From assembly GCA_002189035.1 (NCBI GenBank), contig NEEC01000021.1:1116001-1180000 (forward strand): a DNA stretch of 64,000 nt, read 5' to 3'. Shown piece by piece: positions 39,650-52,520 of the stretch. Within the stretch, counting starts at the first letter, position 1, and every line of letters begins with the position of its first letter. Under the pieces are notes generated by a model that had not been told where the DNA came from, did not search any database, and was given only the letters and a program-made list of their open reading frames with translations. Both the position numbers and the translations under genes were made by a program. The DNA comes from Utricularia gibba. Taxonomy: Eukaryota > Streptophyta > Magnoliopsida > Lamiales > Lentibulariaceae.

Positions 39650-41415
39650 GATCTACATGGATAGTCTGGGCTAGAGAACATCAAAAGTGTATTGGGCTGC
39701 CTTTAGCATGTGGGCTGGGCTATATCCCGTAAGTGCCGAACCAAATACTTAGGCTGGGCCATCGCTAGATGCCAGATGGGCTTCATTTTGTGTTCGGGCA
39801 AAGCTGCACTTAGTGCGTGGGCTGGCCACATCAATAGCTGGACTGGGGATTAATTTACTGTTCAGTCTGGGCCATGCTAAAATCTGAGCTGGTCTATTGC
39901 TATTCTATGGGCTAGGCTTCATTCTGTATTCGGGCTGGACCTCACCACAAAGCTGGTCTGGGTCGCACTTAGTGTTTGGGCTGGGTTACATCCTGTACGT
40001 TTGATGGGCTGCATATAACATGTGGGCTGGGTTCGGGCTGACCCTTTACAAATATATGGGCAGGCCGTAGCCAGTAGATGGGCTGGGGTCGAAAAAGTGC
40101 GTGGACTGGGGCTTATTTAAGTGTTTGGACATGACCGCACCAAATAAGTGGGCTGGGTCTCACCTTGCTTTTGAGCTGGTCGATATCCACTACGTGGGCT
40201 GGGCCGCATAAAACATATCGGCGAGGCATCGTTTTTGTGTTCGGGCTGGGTCGAAACAAATCTAGGCAGGCCTGCATTTAGACTTTGGGCTGAGCCGCAT
40301 TGAACAGGTATCTGAGCCGTGGCAAGTAGGCAGGCTGGGCTGGGTAGCACATAGATTGTGGGTTGGTCGCACCAAATAAGTGGGCCGAACCAAATGTTTG
40401 ATCTGGGCCGCACTTAGCTTATGAACTCTGCTACATCCTGTACGTGGGTTGGATCATTAAACATGTGGTCTGGGCTTCATCATGTGGGGTGGGTCGAATA
40501 TAATACTTGGGCTGTCCCGCATGACGCGTCTGGGCGGGGCCGTAGCTAGTAGGCGGGCTGGTCTGCATTTTACATTCAGGCAGGCACGAACAAATTGGGT
40601 TAGCCTACTTCCCATACGTGGGCTGGGCATCATTTTACTGTTCGGGCTGGACCGCACATAATACTTGGGCGGGGCCGCAAATATCATGTGGGCTAGGCTA
40701 TATTTATTTTGTGTACTGGGCTGCATTAATTATTTGGGCTGAGTTTCATTTTGTGTGCGAGATGGGCCTCATTTAGCTTGTAGACTGGGCACCAGGTGGA
40801 CTGACCGCATCTAGTAGGTGAACTGGACTTAATTAAGTGTTCGGGCTGGGCCGTAGCTAAAAGATGGGTTGGGCTTCGTTTTGTGATCGGGCTGGGTCGC
40901 ACCATATCCTTGGGCATACTCTTAGTTATACATTGGGCGGGGCCGTATCTAGTGTGCGGACTAGGGCTTAAGTGTTTGGGCTTAGTCGCATCGAGCATGT
41001 GCGATGGGCCGTGGCTCGTAGGCAGGCTGGGCACCACTTTACCGGGCTGAGTCGGACTTAGATTGCGGGTTGAGCTCCATCCATCCAAGATGTGGGCGGG
41101 GCTTTGTGTTTGTGTTCGGGCTTGTCATACCAAGCACATGGGCTTGGCAGCAGCAAGGCAGTGGGCTGGGCTGCCTTTAATATGTGAGCTGTGCTACATT
41201 TGTGTTCGGGCTGGTCCGCACCAAATACTTGGGCGGGTCCACATTGAACATCCGGGCATGGCCTTAGGTATTAGGTGGGCTGGGCCGAAGTCAATATATG
41301 GGCGGGGCATCATTTTTGTTAGGCCGAGCCGCACCAAATACCTGGGCCGGACCGCATTAAGCGTCTGGGCTGCGCTGCATCTTTTAGGTGGGCGGGGCTG
41401 CATACAACTTTGGGT
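39650..41415. repeat. Degenerate GGGCTGGGC-rich tandem array
   Basis: About 1.75 kb built from variable 22-32 bp phrases, each ending in a TGGGCTGGG-like core. Recurring phrases are TTTTGTGTTCGGGCTGG, CGCACCAAATACTTGGGC, a CATTAAACATGTGGGCTGG type and GTAGCTAGTAGGTGGGCTGG. They recur in loosely ordered sets, suggesting an old higher-order minisatellite. The array lies just upstream of V-ATPase subunit H and sharply contrasts in GC with surrounding DNA. TGGGCC/TGGGCT is the plant TCP site II core, so the array carries dozens of potential sites. Open frames on both strands (e.g. 41088-40726) come from the repeat and show no known domain. Confidence 0.85.
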
Positions 41416-41602
41416 TTATCGGCATTCGTGAAAAAAGTTGCAGTTTGGTTATCTGAGAAGAACAATTTCGGAAAAGGGCGGCCCAGTTTTTGTTATACGA
41501 GGCAATCTTTTTTATTTACAAGATGTCGTTGCTCTAGTTTTATCTGAGAACAATTTCTGGATTCGATCTGCCGTGATCAAGTTCCCATTTTTATGCTCAC
41601 CG

Positions 41603-44501
41603 ATGCCGACGAGTCAATCGGAGTTGTCCACAGAGCAGGTGTGTTTCTTGATTAAGCGGTCGTTGGCAGAAACTATTGGTGGATTGTCCCTCTGTTTTTC
41701 AAGTTAGGATTTGCTTGTGTTTCCTTTCATACGTAATTGTGACAAGAGCTGGTGTTTGAAGGTTGTTTATTGGGGAAATGGGTCCATAAGTTGACAGTAT
41801 GATTTTCACATTTTGGTTTTTTGGTTAATTGAAGGTATTGAGGAGGGATATCCCATGGGAAACATATATGACGACGAAGCTGATAACAGGAACAGGGCTT
41901 CAGCTGCTGCGACGGTACGATAAGAAGCCCGAGAACTATAAGGCTCAGTTGCTTGATGAGGTAATCCTCCTGCTAATGTGTGTATTTGTGTGTGTGATCC
42001 AGCTTCCATAAGATTTAAATGGTCGATATTGTACGCTGATCCGTTTTGTATGCAATGAATATGTAACTTAGTTAAAATGTCGAATTTCCAGTTGGTGTTG
42101 GTAAATAGAGCAAATCCATCGAGAACCTAGAGAAAGTTTTCTGTTTTTCAGGATGGTCCATCTTATGTTCGCGTTTTCGTCAGCATTTTGCGTGACATAT
42201 TGAAGGAGGAAACTGTGGAGTACGTTTTGGCTTTGATTGATGAAATGCTTTCAGGTAAGTGATAACACTGGTGATGTTTCCAAGTTTTTGGGATGAATAG
42301 GCTGATCTGTTGAAATCTTTTACATTGCAGCAAACCGAAAGCGAGCAAGATTGTTTCATGATAAGGCTCTTTCTGATGAAAATGTATACGAACCTTTTCT
42401 GAGGCAATGATCTGCTATCTTAGACTGTGCATTCATTTGTTCCTTTCAATTTAAACTAGATCTTCTAATGTCTCTTCTCGATGGTATTGATCTGTTGATC
42501 AATGCTTAGTGTTATCAAGTAAAAAAAGAAAGGTAGTGTAGAATAATTGTTATTTTTCAAAGATGGTGTACTTTTAGAACCTTTTGGTGCCAATCATGGC
42601 CCTATGCGTTAGTGTTGTTTTCACTTATTCAAATGTCTCACCATTTAATATATGCAGATTGCTCTGGAAAGGTAACTGGTTTATACAAGAGAAGAGCTCT
42701 AAACTTCTTTCTCTGATAGTGAGGTAAAATGTATGGGATTATCCCTCCTTCACCTGTCTTTTCTCCCGACATCATTTTCTTGCTTCCAGTGAAAGACCAC
42801 AAATTGAGGATTTGGTTGTTGCAAATGGATCATCAAATTCAAAGAAAGCGATTACTACAATACCTGATGTTTTGAAGGGCCTAGTTGATTGGCTGTGCTC
42901 ACAGGTTTGCATTCCGTTATCTATTTATTTTTCTTGGTATGAAGGCTACTTTTCTTGAGACATCCCTACGTATAAAGCTTCACTAACTACAATTTGGCAC
43001 ATAGAATTCGTACAAGCACTCACATTTGAAAACTGGTAGAAACATCAAAAATTTCGGAATCCTAGTATCTTAGAGAATTATGAATATATTTTTGTCTCTG
43101 TTTCTTAAGTTGAGTGTATATTTTCTCCGGACAAGTCAACTGTACGAAAGATATGGATGATAATGGTCTAATTGATACGCATTGCATTTTGCACTTCGCA
43201 GCTGAGGAGTCCTAATTCTAGTCATGGCATACCAACTGCCATTAATTGCCTCGCAAATCTACTGAGAGAGCCTGAAGTGCGATCTTTGTTTGTGCAAGCA
43301 GATGGAGTAAAGTTGCTCATTCCTCTAATTTCTCCAGCATCAAGCCAACAATCTATTCAGGTAATATCAAGGATTTTGATAGGGGTCATTATGCCTGCAT
43401 GTGTCTGCACTCTACATGTAGTACATCAACTTTCTAAAACAAGTCCATGAGCCCCCTTTATCACAGCTCTTGTATGAGACCTGCCTTTGTGGCTGGCTAC
43501 TCTCGTACTATGAACCTGCAATTGGGTATTTGGCTACTTCAAAAGTCTTGCCACGATTAGTTGAAGTTATTAGAGGATCCACAAAAGAAAAGGTACTATT
43601 CTAGCCTTATTTGGTTATAATAATTGCATCAGTAATGGCCTACTATTTCTCTAGGATCTTTGTTTATTTTTTTTTCATCCCTCCATGACTCTGACCATTT
43701 AATCTCACTGTAGGTTGTAAGGGTGGTTATCTTGACTCTCAGAAATTTGTTACAAAAGGGCACATTCGGAGCTGACATGATTGAACTTGGGTTGCCACAG
43801 CTAATTCAGAACTTAAAAGCTCAGGCATGGAGCGATGAGGTGAAATGCTATTTTAAGCCGCAAATTCCCATAGTAGACGTTGTTTAGCACACAAGATTAG
43901 AGATTAGCCTGCCAAAAATAGGACCTTGGAGAGGGTCTCTGGAATATCCAATATCACTAACTACGTATTATTCTGAAGGATCTGCTTGAAGCTTTGAATC
44001 AAATGGAAGATGCACTCAAGGATAAAATCAAGAACCTCAGTTCTTTTGACAAGTATAAGCAGGATGTCCTCCTTGGCCGTCTAGATTGGTCACCTATGCA
44101 TAAGGATCCTGTATTCTGGCGTGAAAATGCTACATGCTTTGAAGAGCATGATTTTCAGGTAGAATCCTCCACCTACATAACACATGTACTGAGCTTCATC
44201 TGGCTTCTTGGCAAGATCATTCCTTCTAAGCTGATGCGTTGCGATCATGCAGATTTTAAGGGTCCTCATCACAATTTTGGACGCATCAACTGATCCCAGA
44301 ACACTGGCAGTAGCTTGCTTTGATCTGTCACAGTTCATCCAGTACCACCCTGCAGGGCGCATCATCCTGACTGATCTCAAAGCTAAAGAAAGAGTTATGA
44401 AGCTGATGAACCATGACAACTCCGAGGTTACTAAGAACGCTTTGCTCTGCATTCAAAGGCTGTTTCTGGGTGGTAAATATGCGAGCTTCATGCAGGCCTG
44501 A
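41603..44501 (+). CDS. VHA-H: V-type H+-ATPase subunit H
   Basis: Regulatory H subunit of the peripheral V1 sector, needed for coupling ATP hydrolysis to proton pumping at tonoplast and endosomes. Eleven exons: 41603-41638, 41835-41960, 42152-42254, 42331-42403, 42658-42723, 42790-42904, 43202-43360, 43467-43592, 43714-43839, 43979-44158 and 44253-44501, giving 452 residues. It begins [20 protein letters not shown], contains [20 protein letters not shown] and [20 protein letters not shown], and ends [16 protein letters not shown]. Length and sequence match the family throughout. The exon-4 donor is GC instead of GT (CTGAG-GCAATG); the encoded [11 protein letters not shown] across the junction leaves no GT alternative. 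The leader abuts the GGGCTGGGC array. Confidence 0.95.
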
Positions 44502-44639
44502 TTGTTGGTTCCTGCAACTTGTTAATTTGTGGAAAAAAAGTGTGTGAAGTTTCCTTTCCACATACATTATATGTGTAACTCTGTGACAAGTTCCAAGGAA
44601 TAAGCTGAATTCTGTCATGTTCACACTGCTGGTGAAGGA

Positions 44640-45202
44640 GCACTGAGTTGCCTTTTCATTACAACTAAATGAATCTACTCATTTTCATAGACTTCATCAG
44701 AACTCATAGCATACCAGCGAAATGATGATGTATCATGCCAGCTTGGAACCAGTTATCAAAAATAGCAAACCAATGAGTCATTAGACACTTCTAAACCAAA
44801 CCGAAGCAAACCAAAAAGACTAACAGAACCGATATGCACGATACATTGTCCATGCCGCTAGCCGAACTTACCAAGTAAACACATACATTCACATGCAGTT
44901 TTGCTGCTAAACGAGCTCAAAAAATCAAAACAGATACAAAAAAATAAGCACCCTCCCGTACAAAATCATGCCGAGCATACACAACAAAATGCGATGCACA
45001 TTGTTCATATATCTCTAGAACTCGGGAGATGGGGTGCTTGAAGATTTAGACAGCCATCTTGATTCTTTTGAGGAGGATTCCCAGACAATCTAATATATCT
45101 GCTGAGAGACCTTTGCTACATCAAGTACAACCATAGTCAGAAGCATATGCAAGAACCAAGTACCTAAAAAGATGTATCTTGATCCCTCATCTGAGCACTG
45201 CT
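44640..45202. other. Convergent spacer between VHA-H and PP2C
   Basis: Tail-to-tail region that must hold the two 3' untranslated regions. No gene or repeat recognised. Confidence 0.6.
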
Positions 45203-46857
45203 TTACTCGGCAATGCCAGGGCGTTGCAGGAGAGGCTGTGATGGAGGATCATCGTTCTCATGCGAGCAGATATCCAAATTAGATTTGGAGATAAAATGTG
45301 ATTGCTCTTTTGAGTCGAGGAACAGGCAGACCACTGCACAATCATCAATCTTTGCATTTGGATACTTGGATTTCCAAACCTTAATGGCAGAAGCAACCAC
45401 ACTACGAGCTGCGAGTGATCTTTTGGGGCAAGAACCAACAATCTTCACCACTTGCTCATTCGAGAGGACATCCCAGATCTAAGAAATGGAGGGCAAAACA
45501 GTCTGAATATTTCTTCACTTAAGGGACAACAGAATGAAAAAGAACTCATACCCCATCTGTTGCTAGGATCACGAGTTCATCCTTGTTGGAAATACACTTG
45601 CAAAGTATATCAGGCGTAGAAATAACACCAAAATCTTTGAGACAGAAATCTCCAAATGCACGGGTCATGGAAAGCCCTGGAGAGTTAGTTTTTGGCAGCC
45701 ACACTCGTTCAACATCAGGTTCATCCTTGAGTGCGAAAACACGTCCTTTACATTTCTTGATCCTCTCTTTTTCAACTACAGGAAGATGCTTCAAATTACT
45801 AGGAATCACCTAAATTTATGACAATAGGTACTAGTGGACGCATATCCAAAAGCCTAACCATGGTCATTGCAGCAAAAAGAACTCTTAAGATTATTATGGT
45901 TGTGGAGAAGCATACCTGGAATATTTGGTTTGAGATCCACTGTCAACTGGACTGCAATAAGTGAACCATTTACATCTCTGGTACCCAACACAGCCCTGGA
46001 GTCTCCAAGGTTTCCAATGATGAGATTTTGACCCTAAAAAAGATGGTAATTAGACCATACATAGTTTATAGATAAAGCACAACTCACAGGCTCTCAAAGT
46101 ACCTGTTTCACAAGAACAACTGCTGTTGTTCCACTGCAGAAACTGTTGATGTTTGTATAAGATTTCAATTCCTTGTCCATAGCTTTAAAAGCGTTTACAA
46201 AAGACTCTTTCAACGTTTGAAACCACTCAGAAGGCTTTATACATTCTCCGGCATCAATGGAAGGTCTCACTTCAACATTAAACAAAGAAGCACTTTTGGT
46301 TGGACTTAGCCTGATCTCAGATTGTGTGTTATCGGCCTTTTCAATAATTTCCCAGTGTTCATTCAGTTTCTGAGGAAGAGAATCCCTAACGCACCTTGCA
46401 ACCATATGACCATAAGGTCCATGCCCATCAAAAACCGAACAGAGAACAGTTCCAGCCCTTGAACAAAAGTTCTGAAAATAAATCAATAAGAGTTTCTTGA
46501 ACCTCATATGCAATGTAAGGCCCAAGTTTACATCCGCATCATCATGATCCTCGAGCAACTAGAACAAACTGTCGATTATAAAGTCAAGCAAAAGTGAAAA
46601 GAGCTAACCTCCCAAACAATCATTGCATCTTGATTGATTCCTTTCTTGCCTTGCAAAGTAAAGAGTGAGGCAATGTCACTGGAGCCATTCAAAAACATCC
46701 GCCCAGGAAGCTTGTGCAACAATAACTCCTCCCTTCTGAAGTCGTAGGCTGAATTCAGAGGTTCCACTTTCCTGCTGCGGCCTCCCTTCTTGTTGCTAGA
46801 AGTTCTTGGAGAATCTGGAACGGGATTTCTACCTTCATTTGACAAGCAGGACCTTAT
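45203..46857 (-). CDS. Protein phosphatase 2C (At3g02750-like) lacking the family start codon
   Basis: Mg/Mn-dependent Ser/Thr phosphatase. Exons: about 46857-46609, 46471-46103, 46033-45916, 45775-45552 and 45478-45203. Motifs present: NGSSDIASLFTLQGKKGINQ, the metal-binding VFDGHGPYGHMVA, SGTTAVVLVKQ, GDSRAV, CKGRVFALKDEP, TRAFGDFCLKDFG and DGIWDV. The C-terminus ends QRPGIAE. In relatives the protein starts MGSCLS, an N-myristoylation signal. Here the aligned bases read ATA AGG TCC TGC TTG TCA (46857-46840), so Met-Gly has become Ile-Arg. The frame stays open upstream to about 47000 without an ATG. The next Met in frame is at 46698 (RMFLNGSS), which would still give a full catalytic domain without the lipid anchor. 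An upstream exon that supplies a start cannot be excluded. Confidence 0.87.
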
Positions 46858-46879
46858 CCTGAAGGCCCTGACGATCTTC

Positions 46880-48162
46880 ACTAGGCAATCCAGCCCGGGA
46901 AGCCAGTCATACCACCTATTTTCGGAGTGGGAACCCGTGACATAGGCACAGTTAGCATGTATGTCACAGTTAGCAATGTCACAAGTTATTTGGAATCAAA
47001 CCATCCAACTGTCAGTCAATAAGCACTACAAATGAAAGCATGAACATATCGACGGACGCTTTTGTCCTAAACAGGCTTTTTTCCAACCTCTTGTGCTCAC
47101 CCAAAAACTACAACAAACGCCTTCTCGGCATCATGAAAGAAAATGCATCTCAAACTTTACTCAGCGGGTATTAACAGCGCAACCCCCTTGCGCAATCCAT
47201 CGAAGAAGACAACACCCACAACTAAAGAAGCAAGAAAATACATGCCTTGCAATCATACTTGCAACAGCAATAACAATCAAAGATTAAAAGCAGAAAATGG
47301 AGCGAGAACTCTAGAAACCCACTTCGCAGAAGCCTCCTCATCCGGGTTAACAATCATGCCAACAGAGTATCAGGACCCAGAAGGTTAAGGCGCTAAAGAA
47401 GCGTTCTTCGCGCCTCCGGCTCAATGACTCGGCGAAGAAATCAAATGAGCAAAGCACCCCTTGATCAAATCCTCTGGTCACAAATTACCATAGCAAAGAA
47501 AGATGATTGACTCAATCAAAGGAAGCAGAGAATGATGACCGCAGCGAAGGAATCGCAACACGGCTTCCTTGTATTCTTCGTTTCTTCTTTTTCGAGAAAA
47601 GCGTCCTAAAATATTTCCAACCACACCAAAATCTGATCTTTTCCCTTTTTTTGAGTCCACTACAAAATCCATAGTATCTCGACAACAAAAAAGACAACAG
47701 AAGCACTGTATGTCCCAGATATACAACTCACATCTACGGTGTACTACTAAAAAAAACATACTTGGGTCAAAAGAAAACATCTACAGTGTACTTCTCATCT
47801 CATCTCCCACTTCGGAAAATCTGCTCCAGTTTCCGCATTAATTACACTGCAGTCAGAGATCATTCGGGAATTAGGAGAGATGAGGTCATCATCCTAAAAT
47901 CAACTTCCGACTCAAAACCTAACAATTTGGGAATTTTATTCCTGAAACCTATTTTTAGATTTCCTAATAAAAAAATTACATTCGATATATAAATATTTAT
48001 AAAAATCCAAAATACCTATAAAGTAATTAAAAGACATAATTAAAAAACCATAATTTATAGAAATTAAATATCGTTTTAATGTATATTTGAAAAAAAAAGT
48101 CAAACAGCACAAGCTGGTGTGGTACATTATCGAACTCAGGAGGCAGAGAAGATGGAAGTGAT
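46880..48162 (-). promoter_or_regulatory. PP2C upstream region / probable spliced 5' leader
   Basis: Between the PP2C first coding exon and the IDI 3' end. A short ATG frame reading MSRVPTPKIGGMTGFPGWIA ends at a TAG just before the PP2C coding exon and could act as an upstream ORF. A longer open frame at 47478-47672 is listed separately. The distal part, 47940-48110, is AT-rich. Confidence 0.4.
47478..47672 (-). CDS. 64-residue open frame in the PP2C upstream region
   Basis: Starts MDFVVDSKKGKRSDFGVVGN and is rich in Lys/Arg at its centre (GRFSRKRRNEEYKEAV). I do not recognise it. It may be an upstream ORF in a long PP2C leader, or chance. A GTAATT donor-like site lies at its end, so part of it could be a leader exon. 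Confidence 0.25.
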   Translation of the reverse strand: MDFVVDSKKGKRSDFGVVGNILGRFSRKRRNEEYKEAVLRFLRCGHHSLLPLIESIIFLCYGNL

Positions 48163-49909
<1,747 letters not shown>

Positions 49910-50334
49910 TCAAGATTAAAACACCCAAGGAAGCATGGTGACGGCGCACGCTTCACTTGACCGAACAGGGGGTAGTCATCGCTTGGATTTTTCCACTTTT
50001 CTCACCACACCTACCGCATGGGCTGGGTTGATGATTTGGTCACCGGCTGTTTCTTCTTCAACTTTACAGATGATACCCAATTGCATCTGTTAGCATATTC
50101 TTCTGGTAGAATCTCCGACAAGAAAGCCCAATATACCCAAAGTAGAAAGGCCCAGCCCGAGTAAAGTAAAAAAGGCCCAGTACGTGCGATTTTTAAAGAG
50201 CTTTTCCAGGTTCCTTCTTCCTCCTCAGGGTGGAGTGATTTGCGGGATTGTTTGATGTTGAGTTCGTTATAGTTAGGTTTTAGTGTAGAGTAGAAGCCCT
50301 TTTCGCTAAGTTTCTTTCTGTTAGTTGATAGAGA
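49910..50334. promoter_or_regulatory. Bidirectional promoter, IDI / DAR GTPase, with site II elements
   Basis: The 425-bp head-to-head gap. It holds TGGGCT (50019-50024), AGCCCA (50125-50130) and two GGCCCA (50149-50154 and 50174-50179). These are TCP site II cores, common in promoters of plant genes for mitochondria and ribosomes. No clear TATA box on either side. Confidence 0.6.
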
Positions 50335-52277
50335 ATGATGAAGAAGGTATCCATCGGTGAAATGGGTTTCATCAGGGGCGGCGGGAACGTCAACTGGTTC
50401 CCCGGTCACATGGCGGCCGCCACGCGGGCCATCCGAGACCGGCTCAAACTCTCCGACCTGGTTATCGAAGTTCGTGATGCCCGTGTAAGTGATGTGCCGA
50501 TGTACCTATAGTCTCGTCATAAGATTTCTTTCATTTTCGCCGCGTATGTCACTCATTGGGCTGAATTTTGTTGTGCATTTAGTGATTTCTTGTGGAATGA
50601 AAAAATGAGTTCTTGCTGAAAACTGTGTGCAGATACCATTGTCGTCTGCCAATCAGGAGTTGCAGCCGACGCTGGCTGACAAGAGGAGGGTTATTGCATT
50701 CAACAAGAAAGATTTGGCCAATCCCAACATTCTTCACGTAATTTAACAATAATTACACTGTTAAATATAGTTCGAGTTTGCGTTGCCACCCCTTTTTGCT
50801 GTTGTGTTCTTATATTTACTACTGTTGTGATTTCTTTAGCTTCTGAATCTTGCCATTCTGGAGTGCTAACTCCAATTTAAAAGATGTGTTTATGCAGAAA
50901 TGGGTACGCCATTTTGAATCTTGCAAACAAGATTGCCTTTCCATTAACGCTCATAGTAGAAGCTCTGTTAGTAAGGTTGGTTGGGTTTATTTTTCATCTA
51001 CAAATTCGTGTTTATGCTTTGATTTATGTGCAACACCTCCTAGTTCACATTTTTAGCTTCAGATTTTGGTTCTTTCTGACTTGGTGCTTGTGCCAAGCTT
51101 CTCGAGCTTGTTGAGTTCAAATTGAAGGAAGTTATAGCCAGAGAACCGACTCTGCTTGTCATGGTTGTGGGTGTTCCAAATGTTGGGAAGTCAGCTTTGA
51201 TTAATTCAATTCATCGGATAGCATCCATTAGATTTCCTGGTTAGAAATTCACTTACAAGATGCCTGCTTTTGGTCTTCATGCCAAGGATAATGGTTCTAT
51301 TTCAATCGTAGCGCAGGAGAAAAACAAGCGAGCCGTAGTTGGGCCTTTACCAGGAGTCACTCAAGATATTGCTGGATTTCAGGTATGCTGTAGGCAGCAC
51401 AAGAATAAAACAAGAGGGAAATGCTAATGGTTTAGCACTTTGATAGTATGATTCACATACACTTGCTGACATAGATTGCCCACCATCCGAGCATATATGT
51501 GTTGGATACACCTGGGGTGCTGGTTCCTAGTATCCGTGACATTGAAACCGGGCTAAAGCTAGCCGCAGCAGGTTCATTCACCCTCCTCCTAAATTTCATA
51601 TAGTTGATGAGCGAGTGAATGTTATCTTACATCTCTTCAAATTGTGCCCCTTAGGCAGCATATGACAAAATAGTTTCATAGTGTGTATAGCTAGATGCAC
51701 TATAGAATGTGGTAGAAACTCCCATCAGTGAATTCCCTTACAATGGTAACTTGAACAATCTATGCAGGTTCAGTTAAGGACTCAGTTGTGGGTGAAGAGC
51801 GGATTGCTCAATATTTACTGGCTGTTCTCAACACACGAGGCACTCCCCTTCATTGGAGGAGCAACCGTTTGAACCGTGAAACCGAAAGTCCTGCAAGTAG
51901 CTTTGGTGGGGAAGCAAAAACAAGTCAGAAATCTCCTGCCAATCCTTCTCATTCTCACTACATACAGGTAACCACGACCACCAACATTGCAAAAAGGCCA
52001 GTTTTTTTGCTCATTCATGTGAGCATCACAGGACGTCGTGGCGAATGTCCAAAGTGCACTCTGTGCAACATCATCGGAGTTCAATGGAAACTTGGAGGAT
52101 GAATGTGACCTGGGAAAGCTGATTGACCTGCAGTTTGAAGCGCTACAGAAGGCACTGAAAGTGCCTCAATCAAGCTCAGAGGCTCGGCTCATAGTATCCA
52201 GGAAGTTGGTTGCATTGTTCAGAGCAGGAAAGCTTGGGCCCTTTATTCTAGATGATGTGCCTGAATCTGCTCTTTGA
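50335..52277 (+). CDS. SIN2-like: Circularly permuted DAR GTPase (YlqF family), SIN2-like
   Basis: Ribosome-assembly GTPase family; the Arabidopsis relative SHORT INTEGUMENTS 2 is mitochondrial and affects ovule growth. Eight exons: 50335-50484, 50633-50737, 50898-50975, 51098-51239, 51312-51382, 51475-51571, 51768-51967 and 52032-52277, giving 362 residues. The N-terminus has WFPGHMAAATRAI and the signature VIEVRDARIPLSS. The permuted G order is visible: G4 AFNKKDLANP first, then G1 VVGVPNVGKSALIN, G2-like PGVTQDI and G3 VLDTPGVLVPSIRDIETGLK. Two adjacent ATGs occur at the start (MMKK); I use the first. No classic transit peptide precedes the GTPase domain, so mitochondrial targeting is inferred from the relative only. 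Confidence 0.9.
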
Positions 52278-52520
52278 TTCCTTCTTTCCCTTGTCTTCTT
52301 ACAGTGTTGGGATATGGCTTCCACTTTTAAGACAAGTAAATGGGACTTTAGGGGAACAGTTGTCTGTAAGGCTTACGATGATGTTGTGTTGCACTAGTGA
52401 AACAAACCAAAAGAATGTCTCAAGGAATCTCAGCCGTACATAAGGGAGCATTACACGCAGCGGCTATCTGTGAGTTCCATGAGACGGCAGAGACTGTTCC
52501 TCCAGGTCATCCACAGCCAC
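52278..52520. other. Convergent gap between DAR GTPase and NPH3/BTB gene
   Basis: Only about 240 bp separates the two stop codons, so the 3' untranslated regions probably meet or overlap. Nothing else was seen. Confidence 0.6.

Noticed and set aside
40117-41431. Several open frames of 69-122 codons on both strands with Pro/Ser/His-rich products
   Set aside because: They lie entirely within the GGGCTGGGC array and reflect repeat phrases lacking stops; no known domain and no consistent strand.
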